Below, piece after piece: positions 12,289 to 22,456 of a stretch of 64,000 nucleotides of DNA. Under the pieces are notes generated by a model. The model saw only the letters and a list, made by a program, of their open reading frames with translations. It was not told where the DNA came from and ran no database searches. The stretch spans positions 88,558,966 to 88,622,965 of the forward strand of contig NC_092087.1 of NCBI RefSeq assembly GCF_045679555.1. The letters run 5' to 3'. Numbering within the stretch: position 1 is the first letter of the stretch; each line of letters begins with the position of its first letter. The position numbers and the translations under genes are program-made. Source of the stretch: Salvelinus alpinus. Taxonomy: Eukaryota > Chordata > Actinopteri > Salmoniformes > Salmonidae.

Positions 12289-13185
12289 CTGGAGAGAGAA
12301 GAGGGGAGGAAGAGAGGGGGAAAAGGGAGGGGAGAGTTGCCTCACCATACTGCTGGAGAGAGAAGAGGGGAGGAAGAGAGGGGGAAAAGGGAGGGGAGAG
12401 ATGCCTCACCATACTGCTGGAGAGAGAAGAGGGGAGGAAGAGAGGGGGAAAAGGGAGGGGAGGGTTGCCTCACCATACTGCTGGAGAGAGAAGAGGGGAG
12501 GAAGAGAGGGGGAAAGGGAGGGGAGAGATGCCTCACCATACTGCTGGAGAGAGAAGAGGGGAGGAAGAGAGGGGGAAAAGGAGGGGAGAGTTGCCTCACC
12601 ATACTGCTGGAGAGAGAAGAGGGGAGGAAGAGAGGGGGAAAAGGGAGGGGAGAGTTGCCTCACCATACTGCTGGAGAGAGAAGAGGGGAGGAAGAGAGGG
12701 GGAAAAGGGAGGGGAGAGATGCCTCACCATACTGCTGGAGAGAGAAGAGGGGAGGAAGAGAGGGGGAAAAGGGAGGGGAGGGTTGCCTCACCATACTGCT
12801 GGAGAGAGAAGAGGGGAGGAAGAGAGGGGGAAAAGGGAGGGGAGAGTTGCCTCACCATACTGCTGGAGAGAGAAGAGGGGAGGAAGAGAGGGGGAAAAGG
12901 GAGGGGAGAGATGCCTCACCATACTGCTGGAGAGAGAAGAGTGGAGGAAGAGAGGGGGAAAAGGGAGGGGAGGGTTGCCTCACCATACTCCTGGAGAGAG
13001 AAGAGGGGAGGAAGAGAGGGGGAAAGGGAGGGGAGAGATGCCTCACCATACTGCTGGAGAGAGAAGAGGGGAGGAAGAGAGGGGGAAAAGGGAGGGGAGA
13101 GTTGCCTCACCATACTGCTGGAGAGAGAAGAGGGGAGGAAGAGAGGGGAAAAAGGGAGGGGAGAGTTGCCTCACCATACCATAAA
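12276..13185 (-). repeat. 64-bp minisatellite carrying a splice acceptor
   Basis: About 14 tandem copies of a 64-bp unit. On the minus strand each unit holds a C/T-rich tract, CCAG, and the first bases of the TPR exon (CAGTATGGTGAGGCA). Units differ mainly in aaaa versus aaa and in gagag versus gaggg steps. One unit near 12978 has tcctgg in place of gctgg. The array therefore spans an intron-exon boundary, and each unit also holds a GTGAGG donor-like string. Confidence 0.93.
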
Positions 13186-13301
13186 ACACACATCCTACAC
13201 AGTATAGATGTCAACCCTACTCCCTATCAGTCTGGTCCTGAAGGGCCCTCAGATAAATCCACTGTGTCTCTCACTCACTCACTCACTCTCACACACACAC
13301 A

Positions 13302-13385
<84 letters not shown>

Positions 13386-13590
13386 TGCATGTCTATTTTG
13401 CCCTGGTTAATCATCTCATCACTATGTAGATCAACACTCCTACACTGAGACACTTTATGAATACTGACCCTGATGTAACAACCAAAACACAGCTCAAAAC
13501 ATAACAACAAGTAAAATGATACATTAACCTCAAGTATATGACTTATTACTAAAAACAAATATCCCAAAACTATATTTCAAGATATTGTCA
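13186..13590. other. Receptor first-intron sequence fused to the 64-bp array, with a CA microsatellite
   Basis: From ataaaacacacatcctacac onwards the sequence matches the first intron of receptor gene 1 at 28615-28990, so 13185 is a breakpoint between two unrelated loci. It includes a CA/CACG microsatellite at about 13290-13378. No exon is seen. Confidence 0.7.
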
Positions 13591-13601
13591 AGAGTACTTA
13601 C

Positions 13602-13750
13602 AGAGTGAAGTGAAGGGGAGAGGTCTTGTACAATGAGTCAACTTACTGGTAGTGCATGGAAACTGACATTAAAAGTGTGTTGTCTGTGGTTGATACATAT
13701 TTAAAGTAGTTAAGACACAAGTAGCTGATGCAGAACTTCCTTCCTCTTTA
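13602..13750 (-). promoter_or_regulatory. Receptor promoter/first-exon cassette 2 (no gene body seen)
   Basis: This is a minus-strand non-coding exon ending at a GTAAGT donor, with a TTTAAATA TATA-like element near 13700 and an AAAGAGGAA PU.1/ETS-type box at about 13741-13748. All three elements line up with cassette 3 of intact gene 1. Downstream on the minus strand lies the truncated TPR gene rather than a receptor, so the cassette has lost its gene or now drives something else. Confidence 0.6.
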
Positions 13751-15089
13751 AGTCATTAACATGCATGAAGACCAGACCAGCACATAGAAAGGGGAGGTTA
13801 CTGTATTTCAATAGAAAATGTACAACAGACTGCATATTTAGTTGCCTTTCTTCATTTGAGTACTGGGCTTACATTGTTTTAAACGTGGCCCATTTACAAT
13901 GTATTCTATTGACTAAATACAGAATCATGTTTACTATAGCCTACTATTTTACTGTAGCCTCCCTCTGAGTTCTACATGGAACAGGTCAAAGTTCCATTTA
14001 CATTTAGTCAGTTCCATGATGTCATTCATTCTATTCTACAAACACATTCAATTTACACTCCTCATCAGCTGCATCAAAGTGCTACTGACGGTTCCAGTTT
14101 TCTAGACTAGAGCTCCACCTACTGGCATCTCAACATTACTGCAGCCGTCAGATATGAATGTCCTCAATAATGTTGGGATAATAACAACATTACAAACTGG
14201 AAATTAATCAGATAAAATGGTGAAAAACAACACTGTCTAGTACTTGACAGTCACATTTAATAAGCACACAAACACGTGTAGTGAAATCCTGCATGGAGTC
14301 TTCACGGTACACTTTAAGAGCGCAGCAGCAGTCAGGAAGGAGGAAATCAAGACGGCTCTTCCGGCTCAGTGTCGGAGCTCTCGATTGGCGGGGCAGTTTT
14401 GACGGGTGTGTTCAACTCCGCTTACGTCTTGTTTGGTTTCAGCTTGCTTAGTTTATAACATTTCTAAGTGTGATCGCTGTTGTTATCGCGCTACTCCTGA
14501 CGAGTTGGAAGCGTTCTGGCCTCTGATCTCATCGATTACTAGCAACATTGTTGCAAACTTTTGTCAAACGAACAACCAAGGATTGTGTCGGACGGACAAA
14601 TACACGTTCAAGCCTGGACACAACAGCTAAGCCCATCTCTCTTTCTATCTCCTTCAGTGAAATATGTTCTCTCTTAGTGCTGCTCTCTCTTCATGTTCAG
14701 AGCCTTTAGTGAACTAATAATGCACTTTGGGACTGTTTGACATTTTAGGTAAAGGGAGGTTGCTGAGTGTTTTGAACTTTATTGATTTTGTGTGGGACAA
14801 CAGAAATCTGGACATTTTTAAGTCCTTTTTTGTCTATGAACACACCTACACACACCCATTCATACCCCCTCCCTCCTCCACTTGGAGGTAATACAGAATA
14901 TTGCAAATTCTCTAAGTTTTATTACTGCGTTCTTTCTTGTCCATTGTTTCTAGGAAGTTGCCTTTGAATTACTTTGCCATTAATCTTGTATGAGTTATTA
15001 TTGGTTAGGTTACCCCTGTGCTGTGACTTGTCTTCTCCTTTCTCCCCACTGGCTATCTGGCCAACAGGCTTACCTATAGTCAGTCTCTT

Positions 15090-15812
15090 CTGCTAATGTG
15101 TCTGGTAGTGGTTCTCTATCTATCCTACTCTTTTCAGTTCAACAGGTTAATACCTGTCTGGTAGTGGTTCTCTATCTATTCTACTCTTTTCAGTTCAGCA
15201 GGTTAATACCTGTCTGGTAGTGGTTCTCTATCTATCCTACTCTTTTCAGTTCAGCAGGTTAATACCTGTCTGGTAGTGGTTCTCTATCTATTCTACTCTT
15301 TTCAGTTCAACAGGTTAATACCTGTCTGGTACTGGTTCTCTATCTATCCTACTCTTTTCAGTTCAGCAGGTTAATACCTGTCTGGTAGTGGTTCTCTATC
15401 TATCCTACTCTTTTCAGTTCAACAGGTTAACACCTGTCTGGTACTGGTTCTCTATCTATCCTACTCTTTTCAGTTCAGCAGGATAATACCTGTCTGGTAG
15501 TGGTTCTCTATCTATTCTACTCTTTTCAGTTCAGCAGGTTAATAGTGGTTCTCTATCTATCCTACTCTTTTCAGTTCAGCAGGTTAATACCTGTCTGGTA
15601 GTGGTTCTCTATCTATCCTACTCTTTTCAGTTCAGCAGGATAATACCTGTCTGGTAGTGGTTCTCTATCTATTCTACTCTTTTCAGTTCAACAGGTTAGT
15701 ACCTGTCTGGTAGTGGTTCTCTATCTATCCTACTCTTTTCAGTTCAGCAGGTTAATACCTGTCTGGTAGTGGTTCTCTATCTATTCTACTCTTTTCAGTT
15801 CAGCAGGTTAAA
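15090..15812. repeat. 56-bp minisatellite
   Basis: About 13 copies of a 56-bp unit containing cctgtctggtagtggttctc, tatctatcctactc and cagttcagcaggttaata. One unit near 15541 is shortened. A further partial unit (gttaacatctgtctgg) lies at about 18050 beyond the nested insertion, showing that the insertion split the array. Confidence 0.95.
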
Positions 15813-18052
15813 ACTTCTTGCCACTAGGGGAGTGCCATTTCGACATAGTCCAGATTCGTCTCCAAATTAAACTGCCTCGTACTCAATTCTTGCTCGTACA
15901 ATATGCATATTATTATTAGTATTGGATAGAAAACACTCTCTAGTTTCTAAAACCGTTTGAATTATGTCTGTGGGTGAAACAGAACTCGACTTAGAGCGAT
16001 TTTCCTATGTGTATGTCAGAATTCAGAATTGTACTGGCTGTTCTGAGATCTGTGTATTAATTTGCCTGTCCTCTATTGGTTGAGATGCACTGCATACGCC
16101 TTCCCCTGGGTGTCAGCGAATAGGGAGACTTGAAATGGAGTCTCTGTGTAATTCCCAAAGTTTATAAATTGATTGGAATCACGGTGGCCATTCTTTGGGA
16201 TCTGCGCTCGGGCGCGAAGAGGAGCTTTGCATATCGTTGTGGAAGCTCTGGTTTTAGCTCCTTAGATAATTCCGGTCATGTTTTTATTCGATATAAGCTT
16301 TAAAGACATCATAATCTTGTTATTTTGAACCGAATTATTTCAGTTTATATCAGTTTATTGCGATTTTCTGGCATTTCTTTGTGACGCACTTTCAAGAGTT
16401 GGACACTTTCCCTGTACATGCCGAACGTTAGTGGCCATTTCGACAGGACAAGAGGACATCTTTCGACCAAAAGACGATTAGACCGGAGAAAGGACACATT
16501 GCCCAAGATTCTGATGGAAGCTCAGCTAATAGTAAGAACTATTTATGCTGATAAATCGTTGTTCTGTTGAAAAATGGTAAACGCATAAGCTGCCATTTTT
16601 TGGGGGGTAGCTTCGCTTTGGCGCAACTTGTATTGCGCAGTAAGGTTAATTTTAAAAATGTAATTCAGCGATTGCATTAAGAACTAATTTGTCTTTCAAA
16701 TGCTGTCCACGCTGTATTTTTTAGTCAAGTTTATGATTATTTAATGATTAGACTAAGTCACTCTCCAAGATGGCGCCCGACATTTTCTGCCCAGTTTAGC
16801 TACTTTTCTCATTGTATAACCACGATTTGTGATGCTAAATATGCACATTTTCGAACAAACTCTATATGCATTGTGTAATATGATGTTACAGGACTGTCAT
16901 CTGAAGAATTCTGAGAAGGTTAGTGAAAAAATTAATATATTTTGGTGGCGATAACGTTATCACCCCTTTTGCATTGATTCAATGCTGGGGTGATGTTAGC
17001 TCATGTGGTATGCTAATATAACGATATATTGTGTTTTCGCTGTAAAACACTTAGAAAATCTGAAATATTGTCTGGATTCACAAGATCTGTGTCTTTCGAT
17101 TGCTGTAGGCTGTGTATTTTTCTGAAATGTTTTAGGATGAGTATTTTGGTAATTGACGTCGGTCTCTGTAATTATTCCGGCTGCTTCCAACGCTATTTCA
17201 GATTGCAGCTGCAATGTACAACTGTGATTTATACCTGAAAAATGCACATTTTTCTAAAAAAAAATATCCTATACCATAAATATGTTATCAGACTGTCATC
17301 TTATGAAGTTGTTTCTTGGTTAGTGGCTATATATATCTTTATTTAGTCGAATTAGTGATAGCTACTGATGCAGGAAAAAAATGGTGGACAAAAAAAAGTT
17401 GTGTCTTTTGCTATGGTGGTTAGCTAATAGAAATACATATTTTGTCTTCCCTGTAAGACACTTAGAAAATCTGAAATATTGTCTGGATTCACAAGATCTG
17501 TGTCTTTCGATTGCTGTAGGCTGTGTATTTTTCTGAAATGTTTTAGGATGAGTATTTTGGTAATTGACGTCGGTCTCTGTAATTATTCCGGCTGCTTCCA
17601 ACGCTATTTCAGATTGCAGCTGCAATGTACAACTGTGATTTATACCTGAAAAATGCACATTTTTCTATAAAAAAAATATCCTATACCATAAATATGTTAT
17701 CAGACTGTCATCTTATGAAGTTGTTTCTTGGTTAGTGGCTATATATATCTTTATTTAGTCGAATTAGTGATAGCTACTGATGCAGGAAAAAAATGGTGGA
17801 CAAAAAACAGTTGTGTCTTTTGCTATGGTGGTTAGCTAATAGAAATACATATTTTGTCTTCCCTGTAAAACATTTAAAAAATCGGAAATGATGGCTGGAT
17901 TCACAAGATCTGTATCTTTCATTTGGTGTCTTGGACTTGTGATTTCATGAACATTTGATTATATGATATCCCTGTGGCTTTAGGCTAGGCTATGCTAGTC
18001 AGCTTTTTTGATGGGGGGGATCCCGGATCCGGGTTTGTGACTCTATAAAGTT
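15813..18052. mobile_element. Salmonid interspersed element nested in the 56-bp array
   Basis: A 2.2-kb insertion is flanked by gtta on both sides. It shares its body with 33610-34915: tgcctcgtactcaattcttg, gatagaaaacactctctagt, and the tgaaatattgtctggattca block. No transposase or reverse transcriptase frame is visible, so it looks like a non-autonomous element. It carries an internal tandem duplication (separate entry). Confidence 0.65.
17030..17880. repeat. 411-bp internal tandem duplication
   Basis: The block starting acacttagaaaatctgaaat at about 17046 recurs at about 17457, with a third diverged start at about 17868. The first two copies are nearly identical, including their minus-strand reading frames (16996-17247 and 17362-17658), which are not considered genes. 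Confidence 0.85.
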
Positions 18053-18309
18053 AACATCTGTCTGGCGCCCGAACATAAAACCTTTCTCTTTACTTCTCTC
18101 TAACAACACTGCTACAAACTGATGTCTGTATTGGTACAACATGTCAATGTCATATTCTGTTACACAGTTTCTGTCTCAAATGGCACCCTAATCCCTATAT
18201 AGTGCAATACTTTTGACCGGGGGGGGGGGGGGGGTGTTCGTTCCAGGGGATGACTGATATCATGCACTCCATCCATGATACAGTATGATGGGAATGTGTT
18301 TGTCAGCAG

Positions 18310-18757
18310 CAAACCACCCTGCATCGCACTGCTAGCTTGATTCTAAGCAGGGTTGGTCCCTGGATGGGAGACCAGATGCTGCTGGAAGTGGTGTTGGAGG
18401 GCCAGTAGGAGGCACTCTTTCCTCTGGTCTAAAAAAATTATCCCAATGTCCCAGGGCAGTGATTGGGGACATTACCCTGTGTAGGGTGCCGTCTTTCAGA
18501 TGGGATGCTAAACGGGTGTCCTGACTCTCTGGTCACTAAAGATCCCATGCCACTTATCATAAGAGTAGGGGTGTTAACCCTGGTGTCCTTGCTAAATTCC
18601 CAATCTGTCCCTCATACCATCACGGTCACCTAATCACCCCCAGCTTCCAATTGTCTGATTCATCCCCCTCCTCTCCCTGTAACTATTCCCCAGGTCGTTG
18701 CTGTAAATGAGAATGTGTCCTCAGTCAACTTACTTGGTTAAATAATATAAAAAAACG
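18310..18757 (+). mobile_element. 5S-rRNA-derived SINE
   Basis: The head (tctaagcagggttggtccct, then ggatgggagaccagatgctg) follows the 3' half of 5S rRNA, including the internal promoter region. The body (ccctgtgtagggtgccgtct, ttcagatgggatgctaaacg) and the L2-like tail (gtaaatgagaatgtgtcctc, ttggttaaata) fit a SINE3-type retroposon. It is not a functional 5S gene: the 5' part is diverged and no 5S terminator follows. A G-run at about 18219-18235 precedes it. Confidence 0.8.
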
Positions 18758-18769
18758 TACCCCTGTATG

Positions 18770-18912
18770 CAGAACAATTTACCCATGGAGCATGTCAGGC
18801 AGAGTGTGTAGATTGACGGGAAAATAAACAATTTCATCCATTTTAGAATAAGGCTGTAACTCAACAAAATGTGGAAAAAGTCAAGGGGTCTGAATACTTT
18901 CTGAATCCACTG
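18770..18912. mobile_element. Tc1-like transposon arm
   Basis: The sequence ends in ggaaaaagtcaaggggtctg, aatactttctgaatccactg, the terminal repeat type of salmonid Tc1/mariner elements. The same arm with more internal sequence is at 39085-39390. No transposase is present. Confidence 0.6.
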
Positions 18913-19990
18913 TGGGCCTTGATTGAATCCTAATGTGCTTGTAGACAATGCTTTTATTTAAAGGCAGAGTTCCTGCGTTAGTGGAGATCACATTCAAGGT
19001 AAACACAGCAGATGTCAGCTCAATTGGAAATGACCTTTAAATGCTTTAGCACGGTTTCTAATTGGATCCAGGCCCCAGGGTTAGATACGTCTACATCCAT
19101 TGTTTTTCACAAGGGTTTTAAAAGGACCCTCTAGACATAACCTCCTTATTGTTGCATTCTGACTTTGTGAACAACCAAAAGGTCAAATAGAGGTTGCTTA
19201 TATTTGTCCTGTTTCAGATGTAAGTGTGTAACATGTACAGTGTGTGTGGTGTGAAATGGAAATAGTTTGTTGCATATCCCACTCCTCCTGAGACACCCTC
19301 GGGGAGGAGAAAGCGTTGCATATTCAGCTGTTTCTCTGTTAGAAAATGGACAAGAACAAAGATGGTGTGGTCACCACTGAGGAATTTCTGGACAAGGTGC
19401 CCATATTGACCCCCACAGCCTCCACCCCTAGCTCTCCTCTATCCCCAAACACAGACTCATTAGGGCTGTCAGGGGGGTAAAATGTACCCCCTCCATGGAT
19501 CTCCACTCTCCCATCCGGCCCAATATCTACTGTTTGTTTACTGAATTCTGTGTTATTATTTAGTTAGTAAATATATAAGCCAATTTGTATATTGCTGATT
19601 CATTATGGAAACCAGAGTTCGTGCAGATAACCAATAATTTTACGACGTTCAGATGAGACTGAATGAGGTAAAGAATAATTGATGACTGAAATGTAAGAGA
19701 TTTAGATCTGTAAGAGTTCATTCGGAAGACGGAACTCCTTTAAATAATATTCTCGTGGTGCCCCAGGTTATTACTGAGTTAATTGTTACATGATTTAATT
19801 CAATCACGTAATCAATTAAACGTTAGGTAATCGATTTAATAAAATAGCATGCCATCACATTAATGACATTCACAGACACTACAAAGTGATAAGAAACGTT
19901 GCATCAGAACCTTGAGGCAAAATATTACCATAACTTTGTCATAAAACCAATAATAAATGTATATGAACAAACCAAGTAAACATATATCAT
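18913..19990. other. Intergenic stretch with one exon-like island
   Basis: Apart from the EF-hand exon at 19343-19396 nothing is recognised. The rest is AT-rich and has no long reading frame. Confidence 0.5.
19343..19396 (+). pseudogene. Isolated EF-hand exon, KChIP-like
   Basis: After a pyrimidine-rich acceptor (tttctctgttag) 18 codons read KMDKNKDGVVTTEEFLDK. The loop D-x-N-x-D-G-x-V-x-x-x-E has all calcium-ligand positions of a canonical EF-hand. The start KMDKNKDGVVT matches the last EF-hand of Kv-channel-interacting proteins, where from memory an exon also begins at this lysine. The position of a donor reads CAAG-GTGCCC, which is weak. Otherwise the frame runs on through a Ser/Pro-rich stretch to a stop at about 19480. 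No other exon of such a gene is seen nearby, so it is probably a dispersed fragment. Confidence 0.45.
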
Positions 19991-20009
19991 GTATCATCTA
20001 ACAGTACTA

Positions 20010-20170
20010 TATATTGTAATAGAATAGTACAGTACAGTATAATGTAATAGTACAGTACTGTATAATGTAATAGAATAGTACAGTACTGTGTAATGTAATA
20101 GAATAGTACAGGACTGTATAATGTAATAGAATAGTACAGGACTGTATACTGTAATAGAATAGTACTGTAG
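20010..20170. repeat. AT-rich tandem repeat, about 28-bp unit
   Basis: About five copies of a unit containing gtaatagaatagtacagtac and tgta. It is unrelated to the 28-bp array at 49-52.7 kb. Confidence 0.85.
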
Positions 20171-20399
20171 ATTAGAAGTATTGTTCCTGTGAGCGAACAT
20201 CAAGAAGAAATTAAAAGATATTTCTAATGTTCTCAGCCTTCATATAAAATATAACTGGACGTCGAGGCTATTTTAGAAATACAAAGCAAAGTTATTGTGT
20301 TCAGATTCTATTCCATGTTACTTAAAAAATGAATGGAAAAATATTTAACATAATTATTTACAAGGTTCCCCCTCTTATTCATCATAGTTTAAAAGGCAA

Positions 20400-20700
20400 A
20401 ACTGACCCTAGATCAGCTCTCCAACTAAGTGTGAATACAGTAGTCCTGTGTGTTGGTAGAGCATGGTGCTGACCCTAGATCAGCTCTCCAACTAAGTGTG
20501 AATACAGTAGTCCTGTGTGTTGGTAGAGCATGGTGCTGACCCTAGATCAGCTCTCCAACTAAGTGTGAATACAGTAGTCCTGTGTCTCAGTTGGTAGAGC
20601 CTGGTGTATGGGTTCAATTCCCAATGGGGCCACCGGCATGAAAGATGGATCCACAAAGTGTTTCTAAATGGCATATCATGATATATTATTATAACACTTA
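20400..20700 (+). repeat. 67-bp triplication running into a tRNA-like SINE head
   Basis: The unit ctgaccctagatcagctctc, caactaagtgtgaatacagt, agtcctgtgt occurs three times (from 20402, 20469 and 20536). The last copy continues into tctcagttggtagagc and gggttcaattccc, the A- and B-box-like parts of a tRNA-derived SINE, up to about 20700. The first two copies stop after ttggtagagcatggtg, so part of the SINE head was copied with the unit. Confidence 0.75.
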
Positions 20701-20734
20701 GTTTGACTATACAGGTCCAGATATACAGGGTTTC

Positions 20735-21365
20735 TGTCAAACTTGTTGTGTTCAGGTCTTCTTGGTTCTGGGTTTGTTGTGTTCAGGTCCTCTTGGTTCT
20801 GGGTTTGTTGTGTTCAAGTCTTCTTGGTTTGTTGTGTTCAGGTCTTGGTTCTTGGTTTGTTGTGTTCAGGTCTTGGTTCTTGGTTTGTTGTGTTCGGGTC
20901 CTCTTGGTTCTGGGTTTGTTGTGTTCAGGTCTTCTTGGATTTGGGTTTGTTGTGTTCAGGTCTTCTGGGTTTGTTGTGTTCAGGTCCTCTTGGTTCTGGG
21001 TTTGTTGTGTTCAGGTCCTCTTGGTTCTGGGTTTGTTGTGTTCAAGTCTTCTTGGTTTGTTGTGTTCAGGTCTTGGTTCTTGGTTTGTTGTGTTCAGGTC
21101 CTCTTGGTTCTGGGTTTGTTGTGTTCAGGTCTTCTTGGTCCTTGGTTTGTTGTGTTCAGGTCCTCTTGGTTCTGGGTTTGTTGTGTTCAGGTCTTCTTGG
21201 TCCTTGGTTTGTTGTGTTCAGGTCCTCTTGGTTCTGGGTTTGTTGTGTTCAGGTCTTCTTGGATTTGGGTTTGTTGTGTTCAGGTCCTCTTGGTTCTGGG
21301 TTTGTTGTGTTCAGGTCCTCTTGGTTCTGGGTTTGTTGTGTTCAGGTCTTCTGGGTTTGTTGACT
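20735..21365 (-). repeat. 31-bp minisatellite growing from a receptor tail exon
   Basis: About 20 copies of a 31-bp unit (gttcaggtcctcttggttct, gggtttgttgt). It starts directly at the 3' end of the short ITIM terminal exon of gene 1. The equivalent place at gene 2 (39735-39790) has only about two units. The sequence is unrelated to the 31-bp array at 5-11.5 kb. The plus-strand frames (for example 20703-21374) are repeat artefacts. Confidence 0.93.
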
Positions 21366-21413
21366 CTACTATAGATCGCAGAGGAGTCCTCAGCTGCTTG
21401 TGCTGCCGTTGGT
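21311..21413 (-). CDS. Candidate alternative terminal exon of receptor gene 1
   Basis: After a CTTCAG acceptor the frame reads PTAAQAAEDSSAIYSRVNKP and stops inside the first units of the 31-bp array. The acceptor phase (one base, then whole codons) fits the membrane-span exon of gene 1, which ends with two bases of an arginine codon, so splicing past the other tail exons would give a short tail with a Y-x-x-V motif. A homologous exon sits at the same relative place in gene 2. Whether it is used is inference. Confidence 0.5.
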
Positions 21414-21734
21414 CTGAAGAGAGAGAAACAGAAATTAAACAGAATCTGCAACCCAAAAAACCCTTCTTATACTCTTTATAGTGCATTACTTTGACCAAGG
21501 CCTAAATGGCTCTGGTGAAAAGTAGTGCACTAAATAGGGAATAGGGTTCCATTTGGAACACAGCACAGTTCCTCAAAACCACCACTCTCTCATTATATTG
21601 TTGGGTTTGTAAGGAAATGCCGTCACTAGTGGCCACTAGGGGTCAACTCTTTCGCTTATTAATGATGTCATGGTCTTCTCGTCCAATAAGCAGCAGCATA
21701 TGAATGAGCTGTAATCAAGAATAAAGCTTGTTTA

Positions 21735-22380
21735 CAACCAAATCTAAAAACATATGGAACTGGAATGTTATAGGAGGGTCAGATTTTCTTTGGGCGAATT
21801 CACTTGTTTTTGAGAAACTATCCCCAAGCATCTATTCACTTCCTCATCCTCGTTGTTCAGTAAGTGGCTCCAAAAACACCCAAAACATCCTTTTAGAAAC
21901 TAAAAAGCTCTAAGTAGTCTACAGTGATGCAGGTCTTTACATGTTGTACACATGAAATCTGTCATTCAGAACTTAATCCACAACGTTATGTTCCATGTTG
22001 TTGAGACTTGAACGATGCTTCTCGTCCGTTCTAGCAGCATGATACACTGAGAATGGAACAGTTGGACGGGGAAACAGCACGAGTCACACAACGGAATATA
22101 ACGTTGTGGATAAAGTTTGGAATGACACTTTCATGTGTACAACTGTTCCATCTAAAGTCCTGCATCACTATACTGAGAGCTTTCTGTTTCTAAAAGACGT
22201 ATTTGGGTGTTTTTGGAGCATTTGTTCATGTTTTTAAGAGCCTCTACTGCACAACGAGGATGAGGAAGTGAATCGCTGGTTGGGGAAAGTTTCTCTAAAA
22301 CAAGGGAAGTCACTATAAAAGGTGTCTGGACCTTTCTATAACATGGCATTTATATAAAAAATATAAATTTGGTTGTAAAA
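21735..22380. mobile_element. Foldback (long inverted repeat) element
   Basis: The left arm (about 21735-22000) and the right arm (about 22090-22380) are imperfect inverse copies. Accaaatctaaaaacat faces atataaatttggt, cttcctcatcctcgttgt faces acaacgaggatgaggaag, and ttaatccacaacgttat faces ataacgttgtggataa. The loop is about 90 bases. The element has no reading frame and is probably a MITE. Confidence 0.7.
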
Positions 22381-22456
22381 AAGCCAACTTCTGCTTTAAT
22401 GTGGTGTATCCACAATGCTCTAGAATTGGCACTGTTGTTGTAATGGCAGAATATGC

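Larger units (their letters stand above)
14275..18115. mobile_element. Composite insertion in receptor cassette 2
   Basis: In paralogous cassettes the sequence cacaaacac runs directly into tgatgtctgtagtagtac (54010 and 47030). Here the two halves are separated by about 3.8 kb, with acaaac on both sides as a possible target duplication. The insert contains a GC-richer 5' part (14290-14640), a 74-codon plus-strand frame (14406-14630) of unknown meaning, the 56-bp array, and a second element nested in that array. Near the right end tggcgcccgaaca (about 18062-18080) equals the 5' part of a tRNA-Lys-type primer-binding site. The family is unidentified. Confidence 0.5.

Noticed and set aside
12263-13410. 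Plus-strand frames of 239-357 codons (EREEGRKRGGKG repeats)
   Set aside because: They are reverse-side readings of the 64-bp array and run into a CA microsatellite. They have no splice or domain support.
14406-14630. 74-codon frame in the GC-richer part of the composite insertion as a gene
   Set aside because: No domain recognised and located within a mobile block. Mentioned only as part of that element.
18310-18430. A 5S rRNA gene
   Set aside because: Only the 3' half matches, the sequence continues into a SINE body and an L2-like tail, and no terminator follows.
20703-21481. Plus-strand frames rich in LLCSGLLGSGFVVF, looking like membrane segments
   Set aside because: Produced by the 31-bp array in three frames. 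The real coding signal at its edge is on the minus strand.
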